DNA of 64,000 bases, taken from assembly GCF_032854445.1 (NCBI RefSeq), contig NC_088304.1, forward strand, positions 20,249,850-20,313,849, read 5' to 3'. A program made the translations under genes and the position numbers. Below the pieces are notes generated by a model. It was given only the letters and a program-made list of their open reading frames with translations, was not told where the DNA came from and did no database searches. Positions 9,780 to 30,529 of this stretch are shown one piece after another. The stretch comes from Liolophura sinensis. Taxonomy: Eukaryota > Mollusca > Polyplacophora > Chitonida > Chitonidae. Each line of letters starts with the position of its first letter. The first letter of the stretch is position 1.

Positions 9780-12240
9780 AAGGGTTGGCTAATTTGTCTG
9801 GTGTAGTAAAAGAACTGAAACGTGTCGCTGTGTAGGTTTCTGACTTGCTCAAACGGATTTAGAAATATGGTAGAAAAAACTCATGATAAATTTTTTGGGG
9901 TAGTGGTGTGACACCAATTCTAATTCATAACCCATGTAGCATGTAGATGAGCAAGCTGTCATAACAAAACAAAAAAAAATCCTTCGTCGTAAAAATCCAT
10001 TAAAGACGGATTGAAGAGGTTTGCTGCTAAAGAAAACAGATTTTGGTGGAATCAATAATTTTAATGAGGTTTATGCCAAATACGAAACCGGCGTCCCTGA
10101 CAATCGCTGTAGAAAGCAAGACTACGTCGTTCCTTAAAGCCGGAATATCAACAGCAAATACGTGCCGGCTCTGTATTTTAATTCGTTTTCGGTGCACAAT
10201 AAAACCTTCAAACAGTTTTGATTTTGGTTAAATTTTTTTCTGAAATAGGTAAAATGCCAAACAACGGCTGGCTTGATCTATCTCCGAGCTTGTCCGAGCT
10301 TCTTGGGATGCCACATGTGATTGTTTTGGGAACTGCTTCAACACACATTATCGCCTTGAATGCAATCTAAGGCGAAGAAAAATGTGACGTGTACAACTGC
10401 TTGGAATTATTTAACTTTCTGAAATTATATGTCAAAACTTCAAGTAAAATTCAGACATGCACTCTTCAGCATCACTGTGGGTTTTTTTTTCATGCAGGTT
10501 GTTTTGTGCGATTAGACACTGTAGAAGGGAAGCACTCTCCATAGTAATCACCGAATCGCTAATAACTTTCAACGTATATCCCGAAAATAGAACATAAAAT
10601 CAAAGAAAGTTTTCTCATCTGACCTTCCTTGTCACACGACAACGGCTATGAAGTAAAGCGATATTACCCGTAGTAATTTACTCGAAGTCGGATTTAATCC
10701 CGGGTCTCCCGACTTCGAGGCGCATGCTCTAACCATTAGACCAAAGAGGTCTTAGTTCTTCAGCTTAGACAGAATACACATATCTGTCGGAGTTTGCCGA
10801 AACTGTACGTCTGTTGCACACGTACGATACGGTGCATGTATTTTCATTAAGGGATTTCTAAATCTCCTAAGAATGGTTACAAATTATATAACGTTTACCC
10901 TGAGCTGTTCCAATCAGTTTACAAAAGTAACATTTATATGAAAATGACTTCTAGCAAGGTGGTTTGGTTCGGCCCTGTTAACTTATCAATGCGTCGAAAC
11001 AGACATTCGTATTCCAGCTGACGTTCCACTGTCAGCTTTCCTCCGCTCATTCGATCATAATCAATGGCCAGCTTGGGCCAGGCTTGACGTTAGGAGGTGT
11101 GTCAGGTATATGGGGAAAGGTTGTGTCTTAGACGGGTATTCTCCGAGCTTTATTCATTCACAAATTTTGCCGTCGACGTATACATGCTAAAATAAAAAAA
11201 AAGTCGTAATTTCCTACCGCGTTAAATACCAGTCAAACAAAAATGTGGCTAGAACACAAAACACCTACAAACATGGGTTTGCTGAATTTCATAGTTACAC
11301 AAGCATTCGGCTTTTTCCTCACCAGAAAAACGCGCTCTTTCACATTTCAGGTCTGTGAATTGTCTAAGATGTCTGAAGTGTATCTAAAGAATGGATTCGT
11401 TTAAAAAATGTGCACGAGGGGATTAACTATCGACTTTCTCATCTGGGGAAAGAACACTTGGGCAGTAAAGTTAAAACTGTTTTTAGGCATTTATCTCATA
11501 GATTTATTTTGTCTTTTCTGAGGAAGTATCGTTTTTTTACATTATATGTAAATTTACATATAATGTCACGTGATAGGAATCAAGAGGCCTGGGGAAATTT
11601 CAAATGAATGTGCCGTGAAAGAAACTGGCGACATACATCAGCCTTACTATAAGAATATAGAAAGTTTTCCCTCTGGATGGAATTCTGAAGAACATTATTT
11701 AAAAAAGGGCATCTGGTGTATCATGTTTTAAGTTGTATGTATATATGTATTAAACGTCTTATTGATTATCGGCCTTTGGACAAACACACGATTTTATCAC
11801 ACCTGAAACCTTAAAGCACAGAGCAAATCGGAATCACGCGTGTATTTTTCACTAGAATTTAGGCCATCCATAAAACAGAAATCAGTATTTCGATAACCTC
11901 TAATAAACTGGGTGTATCAGTTTGTCTCTGCCTGAAATTTAACACTCCGTTTTGCATTATTGCGGTCATAAAGGATTGTGTTACAAAATGTTCCATGACA
12001 CGCTCTATAAAGCAGCAAGGCAAATTTAAAATCACCTGCTGTTTTTCCACAAAACATTAACATATTATTATCCAATTATTCCATAATGGTATACGTACAT
12101 GCATATTCCTTAAACTCTTATTTAAAAATGCTTGGGGAATACTACAAGGTTTTCGGACACCATCACAACATTACACGGATTCATAAATCCCACCGAACGT
12201 TTTGTCTTACAAGTTGAATGGATGATGTAAGGTATGATTT
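9780..12240. other. Non-coding stretch, copy A (B: about 54130-56905)
   Basis: Contains the tRNA-like hairpin at 10681-10751 and repeat block 10195-10440. Otherwise AT-rich with no protein likeness. The two copies differ here by many single-base indels and by the SINE at 54712-55011. Confidence 0.45.
10681..10751 (-). other. tRNA-like relic with 11-bp hairpin, copy A
   Basis: On the minus strand a tRNA-like start (CTCTTTGGTCTAATGGTTAG) has an A-box-like stretch, then a region with CCCGGGATTAAATCC resembling a B box. CTCGAAGTCGG (10681-10691) and its exact complement (10709-10719) form a hairpin. The anticodon arm does not pair as in a working tRNA. It is a tRNA pseudogene or a SINE head. Copy B at 55357-55431. 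Confidence 0.45.
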
Positions 12241-12250
12241 GATTTGATTG

Positions 12251-12340
12251 GTTATTTATTTATTTATTTGATTGGTGTTTTACGCCGTACTCAAGAATAT
12301 TCCACTTATCCAACGGCGGGCAGAATTGTGGTGGGCACAT
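12251..12340 (-). mobile_element. SINE family 1, truncated, copy A
   Basis: TTATTTATTTATTTGATTGG then TACGCCGTACTCAAGAATATT and part of the body; the tRNA head is missing. Copy B at 56919-57008. Confidence 0.8.
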
Positions 12341-13595
12341 TATAGTGTACGGATTGCTTTTGAAGATTATGATATTATGGTCAATCAAAGAAATAGATTA
12401 CATTTACATTCTTTTCTTTATTTTGGAACAAATTGGAGAGCACAAATAAAACAAAAATAATGCAATAATAATTACTTTGTTGGAATCGGAAAGTTTTTTG
12501 ATTGTCCATGATCAAAAAGTACTGAGGGCATGGTCAGTGGATGCCCGTATCACTGCACACTGCCCACGGTTTTCGACAATTCCCGACATTCAAGGAAATC
12601 ACCATTATGATGTGTTATCACTCCCTGGGTCCATCACTCTGGCAATGCCCACCGCCCAGGCATTCTGGAAATTTTGGACATACATGCTACATATTTTGAG
12701 CACAGAAAACTTTTAATTTTCTAAAAAATATCCTTGCAGTAACTGTCACTGACTTGTGACTAGTACGTTACCGAATGTGAATCGGTCAATAGTGTAATAA
12801 AGGCAACAAGGTACCAGTCAACATCATCGGAGATCGTTTCTTAAGCAATTTATAACAACATACATTAGAATATAAGTTGTCTAATATCCGTGGTGATTTC
12901 CATTGATACGACAGATAAGTCACCGGTAAAATTCAGCCTAGTGTCTCATGGTCATGTAAAGTTTTAATCAAAATTTTCATGTATATGCTTAAAACGTAAC
13001 AACGTAGCCCGCTCCCTCCACGCAAAATGGCATAAGGAGTGTTAGGTGAAAAAGGTGATGTTAGACCTTTATTAGAATTCACCGATCGGATAACGGATAG
13101 CACCGCCACAGTGAACCACAACAACAAAAATTTTGCTAGTCTTGACTCCGGGCTATTTTTTTTTCAGCTACGATCTTAACATGCTGCGCAGACACAAGAA
13201 TGACACGACTGGCTCACATAGTATAATTTCTAGCTGTAATCACAATTTCCAAAGGTTTAATGTTTTGCATAACTTAGACTAATAAACCGGGTTTTCAGGC
13301 TGACCCGACACTCCACGATGTTGTCGTTGTACATGTACTGGTGGTCTCAATGGTATACACTGGATGCACATTTCCACGTTAGTGGCGGGTTCGCATAATG
13401 CAAGAAATAATACCCCATCAACTAAGCATTCAATTCTCCATAGTGATGAACTGTTATTAAACGGGCTGTTTGTCGGACAGCAAAGACCTGGCGGAGTCAT
13501 TGCGCTTCCTGATACGCCTGAGATAATTTAGAAAATCGGAGGTCAGTCGATGAATAGAGCAGTGAGAACCGAAGATAACTGAAAATATCCAATAC
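12341..13595. other. Unassigned stretch, copy A (B: about 57009-58250)
   Basis: No gene recognised. A 73-codon minus-strand frame (13279-13500) and its plus-strand neighbour are present in both copies but carry no known motif. Confidence 0.4.
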
Positions 13596-14075
13596 CTATT
13601 TGCAACTCGCGATCAAATCTTTCCCCCAGGCACGTCGATAAAGTGACATGCAAAAAAGTTGCACAAAACAAGAATGGCTTCTGCCTATCTTGTAGAATAT
13701 TCCATGTCTCAAGATAGAAAACACATTGAACTGATCGACGATCTGGCTAAACTCTGCTGTGTGTTCTTTTTTTTCTCTTTCAAAACAGTGTTTTTTATTC
13801 AAGGCAACAAAACATTTGCTCTTCATAAAGTGTGAACAGACGAGAATATTTTGTTATCAGTTTCTCTTGCTAATCTTTCTTGTTGTACAGCTTCATCTGA
13901 CAACCATATTACTTCACTCAAATTTTTTAGCTTTCCATCTGCTTTGGATACAACTTCTTTTGTTCTTGTTAGCTACTTCCACATTCCACAGATGTAGTCC
14001 TGAGATTTTCTTTTCATAGGCAATTTTCTTCAGTGCTTTAATCTTTTTCCTTGTGGTTGGCAACCCCGTCATTTT
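13596..14075 (-). pseudogene. Decayed coding-like segment of unknown origin
   Basis: Read on the minus strand, fragments in shifting frames look protein-like: around 14060-13950 MSKMTGLPTTRKKIKALKK, around 13950-13840 DGKLKNLSEVIWLSDE and VQQERLARETDNKIF, then 13826-13596 with EHTAEFSQIVDQF. I do not recognise the family. The same segment in copy B (about 58250-58745) is broken differently by indels. It could be an old transposon gene, a host pseudogene or chance. Confidence 0.2.
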
Positions 14076-14503
14076 GCTCATTTTTGAGAGATAATTTACT
14101 TGCGTTTGTTAGATGTAATTGCTCGCTGATGGACATTTGGCAAATTTGCCACATGCCTTTTTAAACGGCATTAAAATAAGTTTGTATAACCTGGCACGTT
14201 TGCTGGTAACCTGTTCGGAAATGCCTGCACAGGCTTCCACCTCCATGGATCAGCTATGTCATCTAGATGGTTCGATCCATCTTCTTAAAGAAGACGAGTT
14301 TGACACCAATGACTAGAACTCTATTGGCCCCGAGGCTCATGTACCTCGTGTGAAGCCTTGCTGTTTCAAACAAACAAGTAACTAAATTTCTGCCTACCGG
14401 GAGTGAAAATCTTATTTTCTTTTTGGTTGGTTGGTTTTTTTTTTTTGGGGGGGGGGGTAAAAACCTCGTCTATCGGACTTTTATTTTAGTAAGCATGGCT
14501 GAA

Positions 14504-14721
14504 TTTATTTATTCATTTGATTGGTACGCCATACTCCAGAATATTTCACTTATACGACGGCGGCCAACATTATGGTGGGGGGAACCGGGCACAACCCCGG
14601 GGAAACCCACGACCATCCGCAAGTTGCTGCAAGACCTTCCCACTTACGGACGGAGAGGAAACCAGCATGAGCTGGACATGAACTCACAGCTAGCACACTA
14701 ACCAACTGAGCGAAGGAGGCC
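14504..14721 (-). mobile_element. tRNA-derived SINE (family 1), copy A
   Basis: Nearly full-length in minus orientation: T-rich tail, GGTACGCCATACTCCAG, CCAACATTATGGTGGGG, and a head ending AACTGAGCGAAGGAGGCC. The apparent 92-codon frame over it is SINE-derived. Copy B at 59162-59380. Confidence 0.88.
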
Positions 14722-15124
14722 ACGAGTGTTTTTGATGAGATCCAGTCAATATTTTCTCAGCGTGTGGCATTTTCAGGAAATGTATGTAACTTTACAGTAC
14801 CCTGCATTGAGTTACTGCAGTCGCAAAGCCACACTTGGGCATGGAATAATCTCGAAATTGGCTGTAAAAGTATAGCGATTGTCTCTTATGGTCTGTGTTG
14901 TACACATAAAGAAGGCTCACAAGCCTGCTGGAAAAGTATCTCCATGACGTCAGGTAGTCAATGGTGACTCTATTGTAGTGAAGTAGATTTTCTGATGTTT
15001 GATCACCAAATTCTTCCGTTTTTCTTAAGATTTCGACGTTTTAAACGATCGGTATGGATTCAGTGAACACAAACGTATCTATATGCATTTTGGAAGGTCC
15101 ATTGCCGTATTTTTTAAAAATAAT
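14722..15124. other. Non-coding stretch, copy A
   Basis: No gene recognised. The short plus-strand open frame at 14764-14967 is unchanged in copy B but shows no known domain. Confidence 0.4.
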
Positions 15125-15315
15125 TGTGCTTACGCCATGGTGCTAGGGGGCGTGTACATTGCAACTATTTATACATTTACATAAACAGTTAGAATAAAAC
15201 CCTGACTGAGGTGAAGTGAAAAGACCGTATTTCACCGGTTACGTGTGACCATTTGCCAGCTATCACACTGCCCTCCCTGCTATGGTTTTACTCTCTATGC
15301 TGTACATCCTTAATT
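15125..15315 (-). mobile_element. MITE-like dispersed repeat (-), copy A
   Basis: Reverse-orientation member: CCATGGTGCTAGGGGGCGTG, ACAGTTAGAATAAAACCCTG, ACTGAGGTGAAGTGA, CACCGGTTACGTGTGACCAT. Closest visible relative is 36345-36535. Copy B at 59785-59972. Confidence 0.7.
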
Positions 15316-16399
15316 ATATTAAGATCATAAACCGTACAGGTAGATTCCCATGGATCCAATGGACACAAATTGATGTAAACTGCGTTTTAGCAACAGCAAT
15401 TGGACGAGAGAAATCAACAGAAAGAAATTATAGCATTCAGTTTACAGTATCAGCTGTCTTTTCGTGTGAATAAATGTAGAATATTTTGTTATATTAGTTT
15501 GGCATAACGCGGCACACAAGGATATAGTTACGTCTTGACACAATAGGACGTGAGCAAGGTGGCAGTTTACAAATTAAAATTAAAACGAAACCAACAAAAA
15601 CGATGATTCTGTAACATACTGACATAAGCATAAACTGGACAGATTTTCGGTGTTTACTGAACGCACATGGTGTCTCCTAAACTAGGATTTACAAGTAGCC
15701 TGGAACGGATTATGAAGATTCCCAAACATGGGGAACTTTTTCTCTATTGCTGTTTATCTGCGACTTTAAGTCGCTGTACATTCGGTTTGTGTATGTGTAA
15801 TGCATGTTCTACATTGAACATAACACAGATATCAGTCCTTGGGTAAAATAGGTGAATTGTTAATCGCGGGTGTGTCGTCTGGCCAGTAAACCTGCCGTCA
15901 TGATGCCGACTTGATTCCGAGAAAGTGTTGACCCTGAGTTGTCTTTCATGATCACGGGATTCCACTGTAGCGAAGGCCATATATGTGACAGATATATTCA
16001 CGTTTCAGAACGTTGATAACCTATGCTGTATCCAATACTTGTGTAATCAGTCTGAGAACCAGAATGTTATTATGCCCTCGCTTCTGTTGAGAAATGAGAA
16101 ATATAGCTTTTCTTGAAAAAAAAAAAACATTTACAGAGATGCCTGTGGCAAGTTAGCAGCCAGGTGTTATCCAACAAAGCGTTGTTTCGTCTGGAAACAA
16201 CAAACGAATCGAGGTATCTATAAATAAGAGGACACTTTGCATTTAACACTACGTAGTTGCTACTGCTTGCGTTATATCAATATGTTTGAGTCTGTGTAGT
16301 AGTTTTTCTCATAAACAAAATACGTGTTAAAATTGGTGTACTTCTGAGTCTTGATTAGTGTAATAGAGAGTTTTTGTGACAGGGCGAATAGGTTCATAT
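15316..16399. other. Unassigned stretch, copy A (B: about 59973-61054)
   Basis: No gene or repeat recognised, apart from an A-run near 16118 that differs in length between copies. Confidence 0.4.
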
Positions 16400-16720
16400 T
16401 TCACATTGTAAATTGTAATTACTTGGACAGCAAGATACATATCTCAGTTTGTAGCGTTTGTTAGATCCTATGTGCTGTGTGACAATGTCATTCAACGTCA
16501 GTAGTTATCACTTGAAAAGTCTAGTGTGTCAAGGCTATTCCATCAAGCTTCACTCCAAGTTTCTTAAATTTTACAATGAGTATAATTCTCTTGTAAGTAA
16601 ATATGGACAGAGCGTCTCGAATCTCCAACGTTCTGCCTCAGTATTGTGTCTAATTCAGCTTAACTCGGGACAGATCGCATGGTTGGATATCTGAACAGTT
16701 GCAATCAAAACGCAACTGAG
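16400..16720 (+). mobile_element. Penelope-like retroelement, 3' fragment, copy A
   Basis: Resembles the end of the Penelope-like element at 28280-29830: SVLCLIQLNSGQIAWLDI-like coding text and then AACAGTTGCAATCAAAACGC followed by AACTGAGATACAC, the same 3' sequence as 29489-29775. Decayed. Copy B at 61055-61385. Confidence 0.7.
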
Positions 16721-17889
16721 ATACACCTTATACTCTATCATGGTATTCGATTTGAATTCTGAATTCACTCTGTCTGTTAGAACATATCTTGCGTCTTTCC
16801 AACATCACTAAAAACTGTTGACTGCTTCACTTTGCATGAATCCGTCGAATTTTCGTACTGTGTATACTTTCTTCGTTTCTTCGTAGGTTTGTAGCAAATA
16901 CACTGATGAGGCAATTCAGTACATATTTATACATACATGCGTATTCAAGTGAGCTTTTAAAGTCAAGCTAATATCATATACCTATAAATTTTTGTCAGCT
17001 TACATACACCTAGATATTACCGAATACGGCGTAACCAACCCAATCTATAGGACTTCAGTCTCATGACAATTGTTCAGTAACGCGGCAGGATATAGTTCTC
17101 GCAGGGTTGGGTCATCAAAGTCTTTAAAAGTGAGATTTGTTTCTGCTTCGCTTGGCGCTCAGCGCCGAGAGGTTAACCCAAGGAAACTTGACTGAAAAAA
17201 AGGCAAGAAAAAGGGAATTTTTTCCAGTTCTCAATGTAAATACCGTTTTGTCCGAAACCCTCTACTTGTATAAAACATGGGGCTAGAGTCATTGTCTCTG
17301 GTCACTAGTCCGTTTTATCCATGCATACTTTATGTAATACAATGCGGTCATTCGAATTCCCGTATGTTGGATCAACTCTATTGCCTACAAGTTTACCTCA
17401 GTCCAGAACCCATTCTGATGATGAAGCTAGTTTAGCTTTGAATCCGTAAGGGTACAGCATAGAGAGAGAAAAACCAGATCAGCGACGACAGATTGAATCA
17501 AATGGAATCAAACTGCTTTGACTTTCCCAATTTTCATGTTCTTTTTTAAAATTATTTTTCTTGTCTCTATAAAGACAATAAGTGTCATGAGCTCCAAGGA
17601 GCATAGGTCTGATACTGTGAGGCTCCACATACATTTAAACCGAGAAAGAATAATTTTTTGTTTAAATTACAAATAATTACGTTATAAAGAGCATTACTTG
17701 TCACCCGCAGTGTATCCCTTTGGCCGATAGTTCCTCTATAAGTTTGTTTTGCTACGGCGTAACAAGATGAAAACAGATTGTTTTCAACATATCTTTTGCG
17801 ATCAGTCACATAAATGCCTTTTGCTCTTGGTTAGTCATTTACATGAATTTTTCCCCTAAAAATAGAGAAAAATGACCAAGAAGGTGAAT
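16721..17889. other. Non-coding stretch upstream of gene 1
   Basis: 17450-17500 is a truncated MITE-like member (GCATAGAGAGAGAAAAACCA). Around 17157-17170 a short palindrome CTTGGCGCTCAGCGCCGAG occurs. Nothing coding recognised; the minus-strand frame 17585-17809 is AT-rich and featureless. Copy B (61386-62560) has a ~46-bp extra segment near 61756-61810. Confidence 0.45.
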
Positions 17890-17924
17890 CTATATTTCCT
17901 TGTTAAATTGCCCCGGGGTCATGT

Positions 17925-18125
17925 ACTGTCCTTTTATATGATGCATGACTAGCCAAGTGTTACTTCGACCTACTAAAAATGTAAGACATGTCAGCATTTT
18001 CGTCGTGAGGCTGTTCTGAACTCTTGGTATGTAGGCTTACAATTCTGATAGGAGACTGGTCCATTTGCCTGGTACATATCTTCTTTGGATGTTCTACGGA
18101 TATCATTTGCTAGCCAGAATTTGTA
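17925..18125 (+). promoter_or_regulatory. Conserved upstream region of decarboxylase gene 1
   Basis: The 200 bp before the start codon resemble the same region of gene 2 (35090-35293): GCATGACTAG, AAGACATGTCAGCATTT (17984-18000 and 35162-35178), GAAGACTGG/GGAGACTGG, TTTGGATGTTCTA and ATATCATTTGCTAG just before the ATG. Introns of the two genes do not keep this likeness, so it probably holds the core promoter and 5' UTR. No clear TATA box was identified. Confidence 0.5.
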
Positions 18126-27118
<8,993 letters not shown>

Positions 27119-27326
27119 ATGATCAAGAAGACACACAGTGGCTAAAATATTTATACATGAATTTTCTCAGTTACTTACTGCAAAAGCTCGTCTAAAAGAC
27201 AGTGTAAAGACAGACAATTTTTAGAATGTACAGTTACGATTACAATTAAGCACATGTCAGCGTAATTCTGATATGATATTTATAATAAGTCGCTGTAGTG
27301 TGCTGCAGACTAACGTGTTATTTTTC

Positions 27327-27523
27327 TTATTTATTTGAATGGTGTTTTACGCCGTACTCAAGTATATTTCACTTATACGACAGTGGCCAGAATTATGGTG
27401 GGAGGATGCCGGTCAGAACTCGGAATGACAACGACCATCTGCAGGTTGCTGGCAGACTATACCACGTACGCCAGGAGAGGAAGCCAGCGTGTGCTGCACT
27501 TGAACTCACAACGACCGCATTGG
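27327..27523 (-). mobile_element. SINE (family 1) 3' of gene 1
   Basis: Minus orientation: TTATTTATTTGAATGGTG, TACGCCGTACTCAAGTATAT, GCCAGAATTATGGTGGGAGG, ACTCACAACGACCGCATTGG; head missing. Confidence 0.85.
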
Positions 27524-28279
27524 TATTATACATGTATAATACAAAAGGTAAACATTGGTAGTGTCTAGTAATGATAGTTTTATTTTGAACAGCGATATTA
27601 CAAACCATTATAAACGTACAGCCTTTAAACTTTGGGTAAGATACTCTTTCAATACATGTACTCATTTGGTGCTCTCTTTATTTTGACACCGATGCTAATA
27701 ATTAATAATAAGCAAGAGCCATAAGTATATAAATTTACATAAATATAAGCATAAGATAATAGTCATGATCGATGTCACTTCAAAGGATATCGATTCCGAT
27801 GTCGAACGGAAACTCCGTGATCGAAAACTATTTTGGATGGCAGAGCTTGCAGTCCAGTTTTCCCATTAATTGACAACGTCACATCTCGTCAATCACAGGA
27901 TTCTAACACAATGCAATTGTTTATAGGAGTCAACGCAACAATGGTTGGAGGAAGTTTAATAAGATGTCTTAAACAAGTAATCACGCGAAAGCAGTCAAAT
28001 ATTTTGAGATGTGTGATTATACATCTTGTAGATACAGTTGTGATTGTGAATTGTGAGACCTCATTTACCATCCATGTCAACACGTCATGACCGGTAACCT
28101 TGATATTGTAAACAATTATGACTTACTTTGTCTGCTTTTGTGGTTTCCGAGTCCAGAAAGTTAAACATGTGAGCTAATAAAAAATAATCTTTTCAGCATT
28201 TGAAAACTTTGCCAAAGGTGGTCTAAAACCGAGAAGTCCGAATCTTCAGGCTTTGAAACTTCGCTGGAACTAGCTAAGA
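27524..28279. other. Intergenic stretch
   Basis: No gene or element recognised; short featureless open frames only. Confidence 0.4.
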
Positions 28280-29830
28280 AAAGGGTTGTGTATGCAATCC
28301 ACCATATTAATACTAATACTCATTTGAAAGTCAAACAACGTATACTCTGAAGGAACTATTTGAAAATAGACCAGTTCTTTCCCAAACTGAAACGTATATC
28401 CGTACCTTCCCCTCACACCAACATACCACAACTTTACTGGATTCCAAACCATGCATAAATCATCATGCAAACATCCACTGCAGGGTCAAAAAGGTGCACA
28501 ACCAAACTTGTATCGACTCTCTTAACGATGGTACTACAAGAAGAACAGTCATTCTGGGGAAAGGAAATGTTTTAGGCGTCAACTATATGCGGATAAATAA
28601 AAACTCTAAACGCCTCACTGAAGAACTAGACGCTCAAATACCTGTACCGTACAAGGACATACCTACTTGGGATTTCTCCACTTTCTATGCTACTATTCCT
28701 CACACGGATTTTATGGATAGAATTCCATCACTTATTCTTTCAGTATTTAATAAAACCGGCCACTACTATATTAACGTCAAAGACATCAAGGCCTTCTTCA
28801 GTTCCACTGCACACAAAAGTTACGAGTCATGGGATCAACAGTGTATAAGTATTCCTATGGGTACAAAATTGGCCGGCCTATACCCGTTCTCATATGAATT
28901 CGACTATATGTAGAAACTATATCAGCTTCGATCTTTCTCATTCACTGAATTGCGTATTGATGATCTGTTAGCTTTGAACAATCCGTATCTAGCAAACTCT
29001 ATGAAAGATAAATACACACACCACTGGATTTGACGGAAACCACAGATTCTCTTGATGGTACATCTTATCTGGACCTATATTTGTACAAAGTCCAAAGAGG
29101 TTTCCTTTCTCCCAAACTTTACAAAAGGGATAGTTTTAATGCTGACATTGTAAATTATTCGTACTTGAACAGCAATATACCAAAGTGTTCTGGATATCGC
29201 GTGTATATATCTCGCCTTGTAGCGTTTGTTAGGTCATGTGTGTTGTGTGACGATTTCTATCAACGTTCCAAGTTATTACAACAAAAACAAGCTTGTCAAG
29301 GTTATTCCGCCAAGTGTCTTCACTCTAAGTTTCTAAAGTATCACAATTAGTATAATGTTCTTGTGAGTAAATATAAACAGACCGTCCAGAATCTCTGGCG
29401 CTCTGATTGATGATTTTGTCTAATGTCGCTTAACCCGGGGATAGGGGAGTCTATTCAATGTGTTGAATTAGATCGCCACACTGGATATATGAACAGTTAA
29501 AATCAAAGGCGTGTTCTCCGTGGCCGAAGGGGTTCGCACGAAATGACCCAGAAGCCCCTCACCAATGTGGTCACTGTGAGTTTAAGTCAACCTCATGCTG
29601 GCCTATCATCCGGTCACACGAGGCGAAAGGTGTTTAGCAACCTGTAGATGGTCGTGGGTTTCCTCCCATCATAATGCTAGTTGTGGTATAAGTGAAATAT
29701 TCTTTAGTCCGGCGTAAAACACCAATCAAATAAATAAAAAAAATATAAATGCAATCAAAGCACAACTGAGATACACATTTTGTTATCGACAACTTCTATT
29801 CTAGCATAATACACGCTTTAATCGCCTGGA
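28280..29830 (+). mobile_element. Penelope-like retroelement, most complete copy in the window
   Basis: Decayed element with much of the RT: WDFSTFYATIPHTDF (28665-28710), FNKTGHYYINVKDIKAFFSS, SIPMGTKL, LRIDDLLALNNPY, then YLDLYLYKVQRG, FNADIVNYSYLNSNIP, YRVYISRLVAFVRSCVLC. The order and motifs (IPMGT, xxDD followed by LNNPY, the LDSNIP-type tail) are those of Penelope-like elements rather than LTR elements. A SINE (29509-29752) sits in the 3' end. Old and broken, several breaks. Confidence 0.82.
29509..29752 (+). mobile_element. SINE (family 1) inserted in Penelope-like 3' end
   Basis: CTCCGTGGCCGAAGGGG head, GTAGATGGTCGTGGGTTTCC, CCGGCGTAAAACACCAATCA and A-rich tail. Flanked by AATCAAAG at 29501-29508 and 29753-29760. 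The undisturbed host sequence is visible in the related fragment near 16700. Confidence 0.87.
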
Positions 29831-30209
29831 TAATACAGTTTAAGTAACACCAATGCCTATGTACATCCACATATGTACAGACAATTGCTATAAATCAATT
29901 TGAACAGCCTGCATATATATATGTGTGATATGATTTTGCAGAAATCATTTTTAAGTTTTACAACGTGGTTATGGGAAACGTATGTGATCTCAATTTCCGT
30001 TGAAGTCCTTACATGCGAATCCGGTTCTACGCATGTTCAAAAATGTCATTTATCATGCCCTTTTTCCATTGCATTCAAGACGATCATACGTGTTAATGAA
30101 GCTTCTGTGCCCCCACATGGGACATGCAAGAGCATCTGGGACAAACGTGGAGTTCTTCCACTCATCACCGATCGCTCAGATCCATCCAGAGGGGGCATTT
30201 CATCGACTT
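29831..30209. other. Intergenic stretch
   Basis: Nothing recognised. Open frames here and at 30000-30440 overlap the satellite unit and have no domain. Confidence 0.4.
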
Positions 30210-30345
30210 GCAGCACGGACAGGGAAACATATCTATCTATTAAATATATATAGGGAAGCTGGCAATGTGGTAATCATGACAAGCGTAGAAATGAGCAAGT
30301 GTGAGTCGCGACACACCGTTATCTGTGTATGTATGGGTAGGAGAA
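30210..30345 (+). repeat. Isolated satellite-related unit
   Basis: CTGGCAATGTGGTAATCATG and GTGAGTCGCGACACACCG match the ~170-bp satellite at 32860-33775. Confidence 0.75.
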
Positions 30346-30529
30346 GAGTTAATTCCCTTGGATACATTTGTACAATTTGTGAAGAGTTTTCGTCTGTAAA
30401 ACTTTTTGGACATGTTTTGCTGATGATCAAGTTCGTTTAGAAAACCCACGGTATTGGGGCAATTCAAACTACGCTGTGTTTGGACAGAAACGACTTTTGT
30501 GGAAATTTATTTTCCCCGCCCCTTCCCTC

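Noticed and set aside
4677-18125. Hidden exons 2 to 6 belonging to the solitary first exon
   Set aside because: No HPxFFG, FHVDAA or HK-SAPYG-like text was found by eye in this interval.
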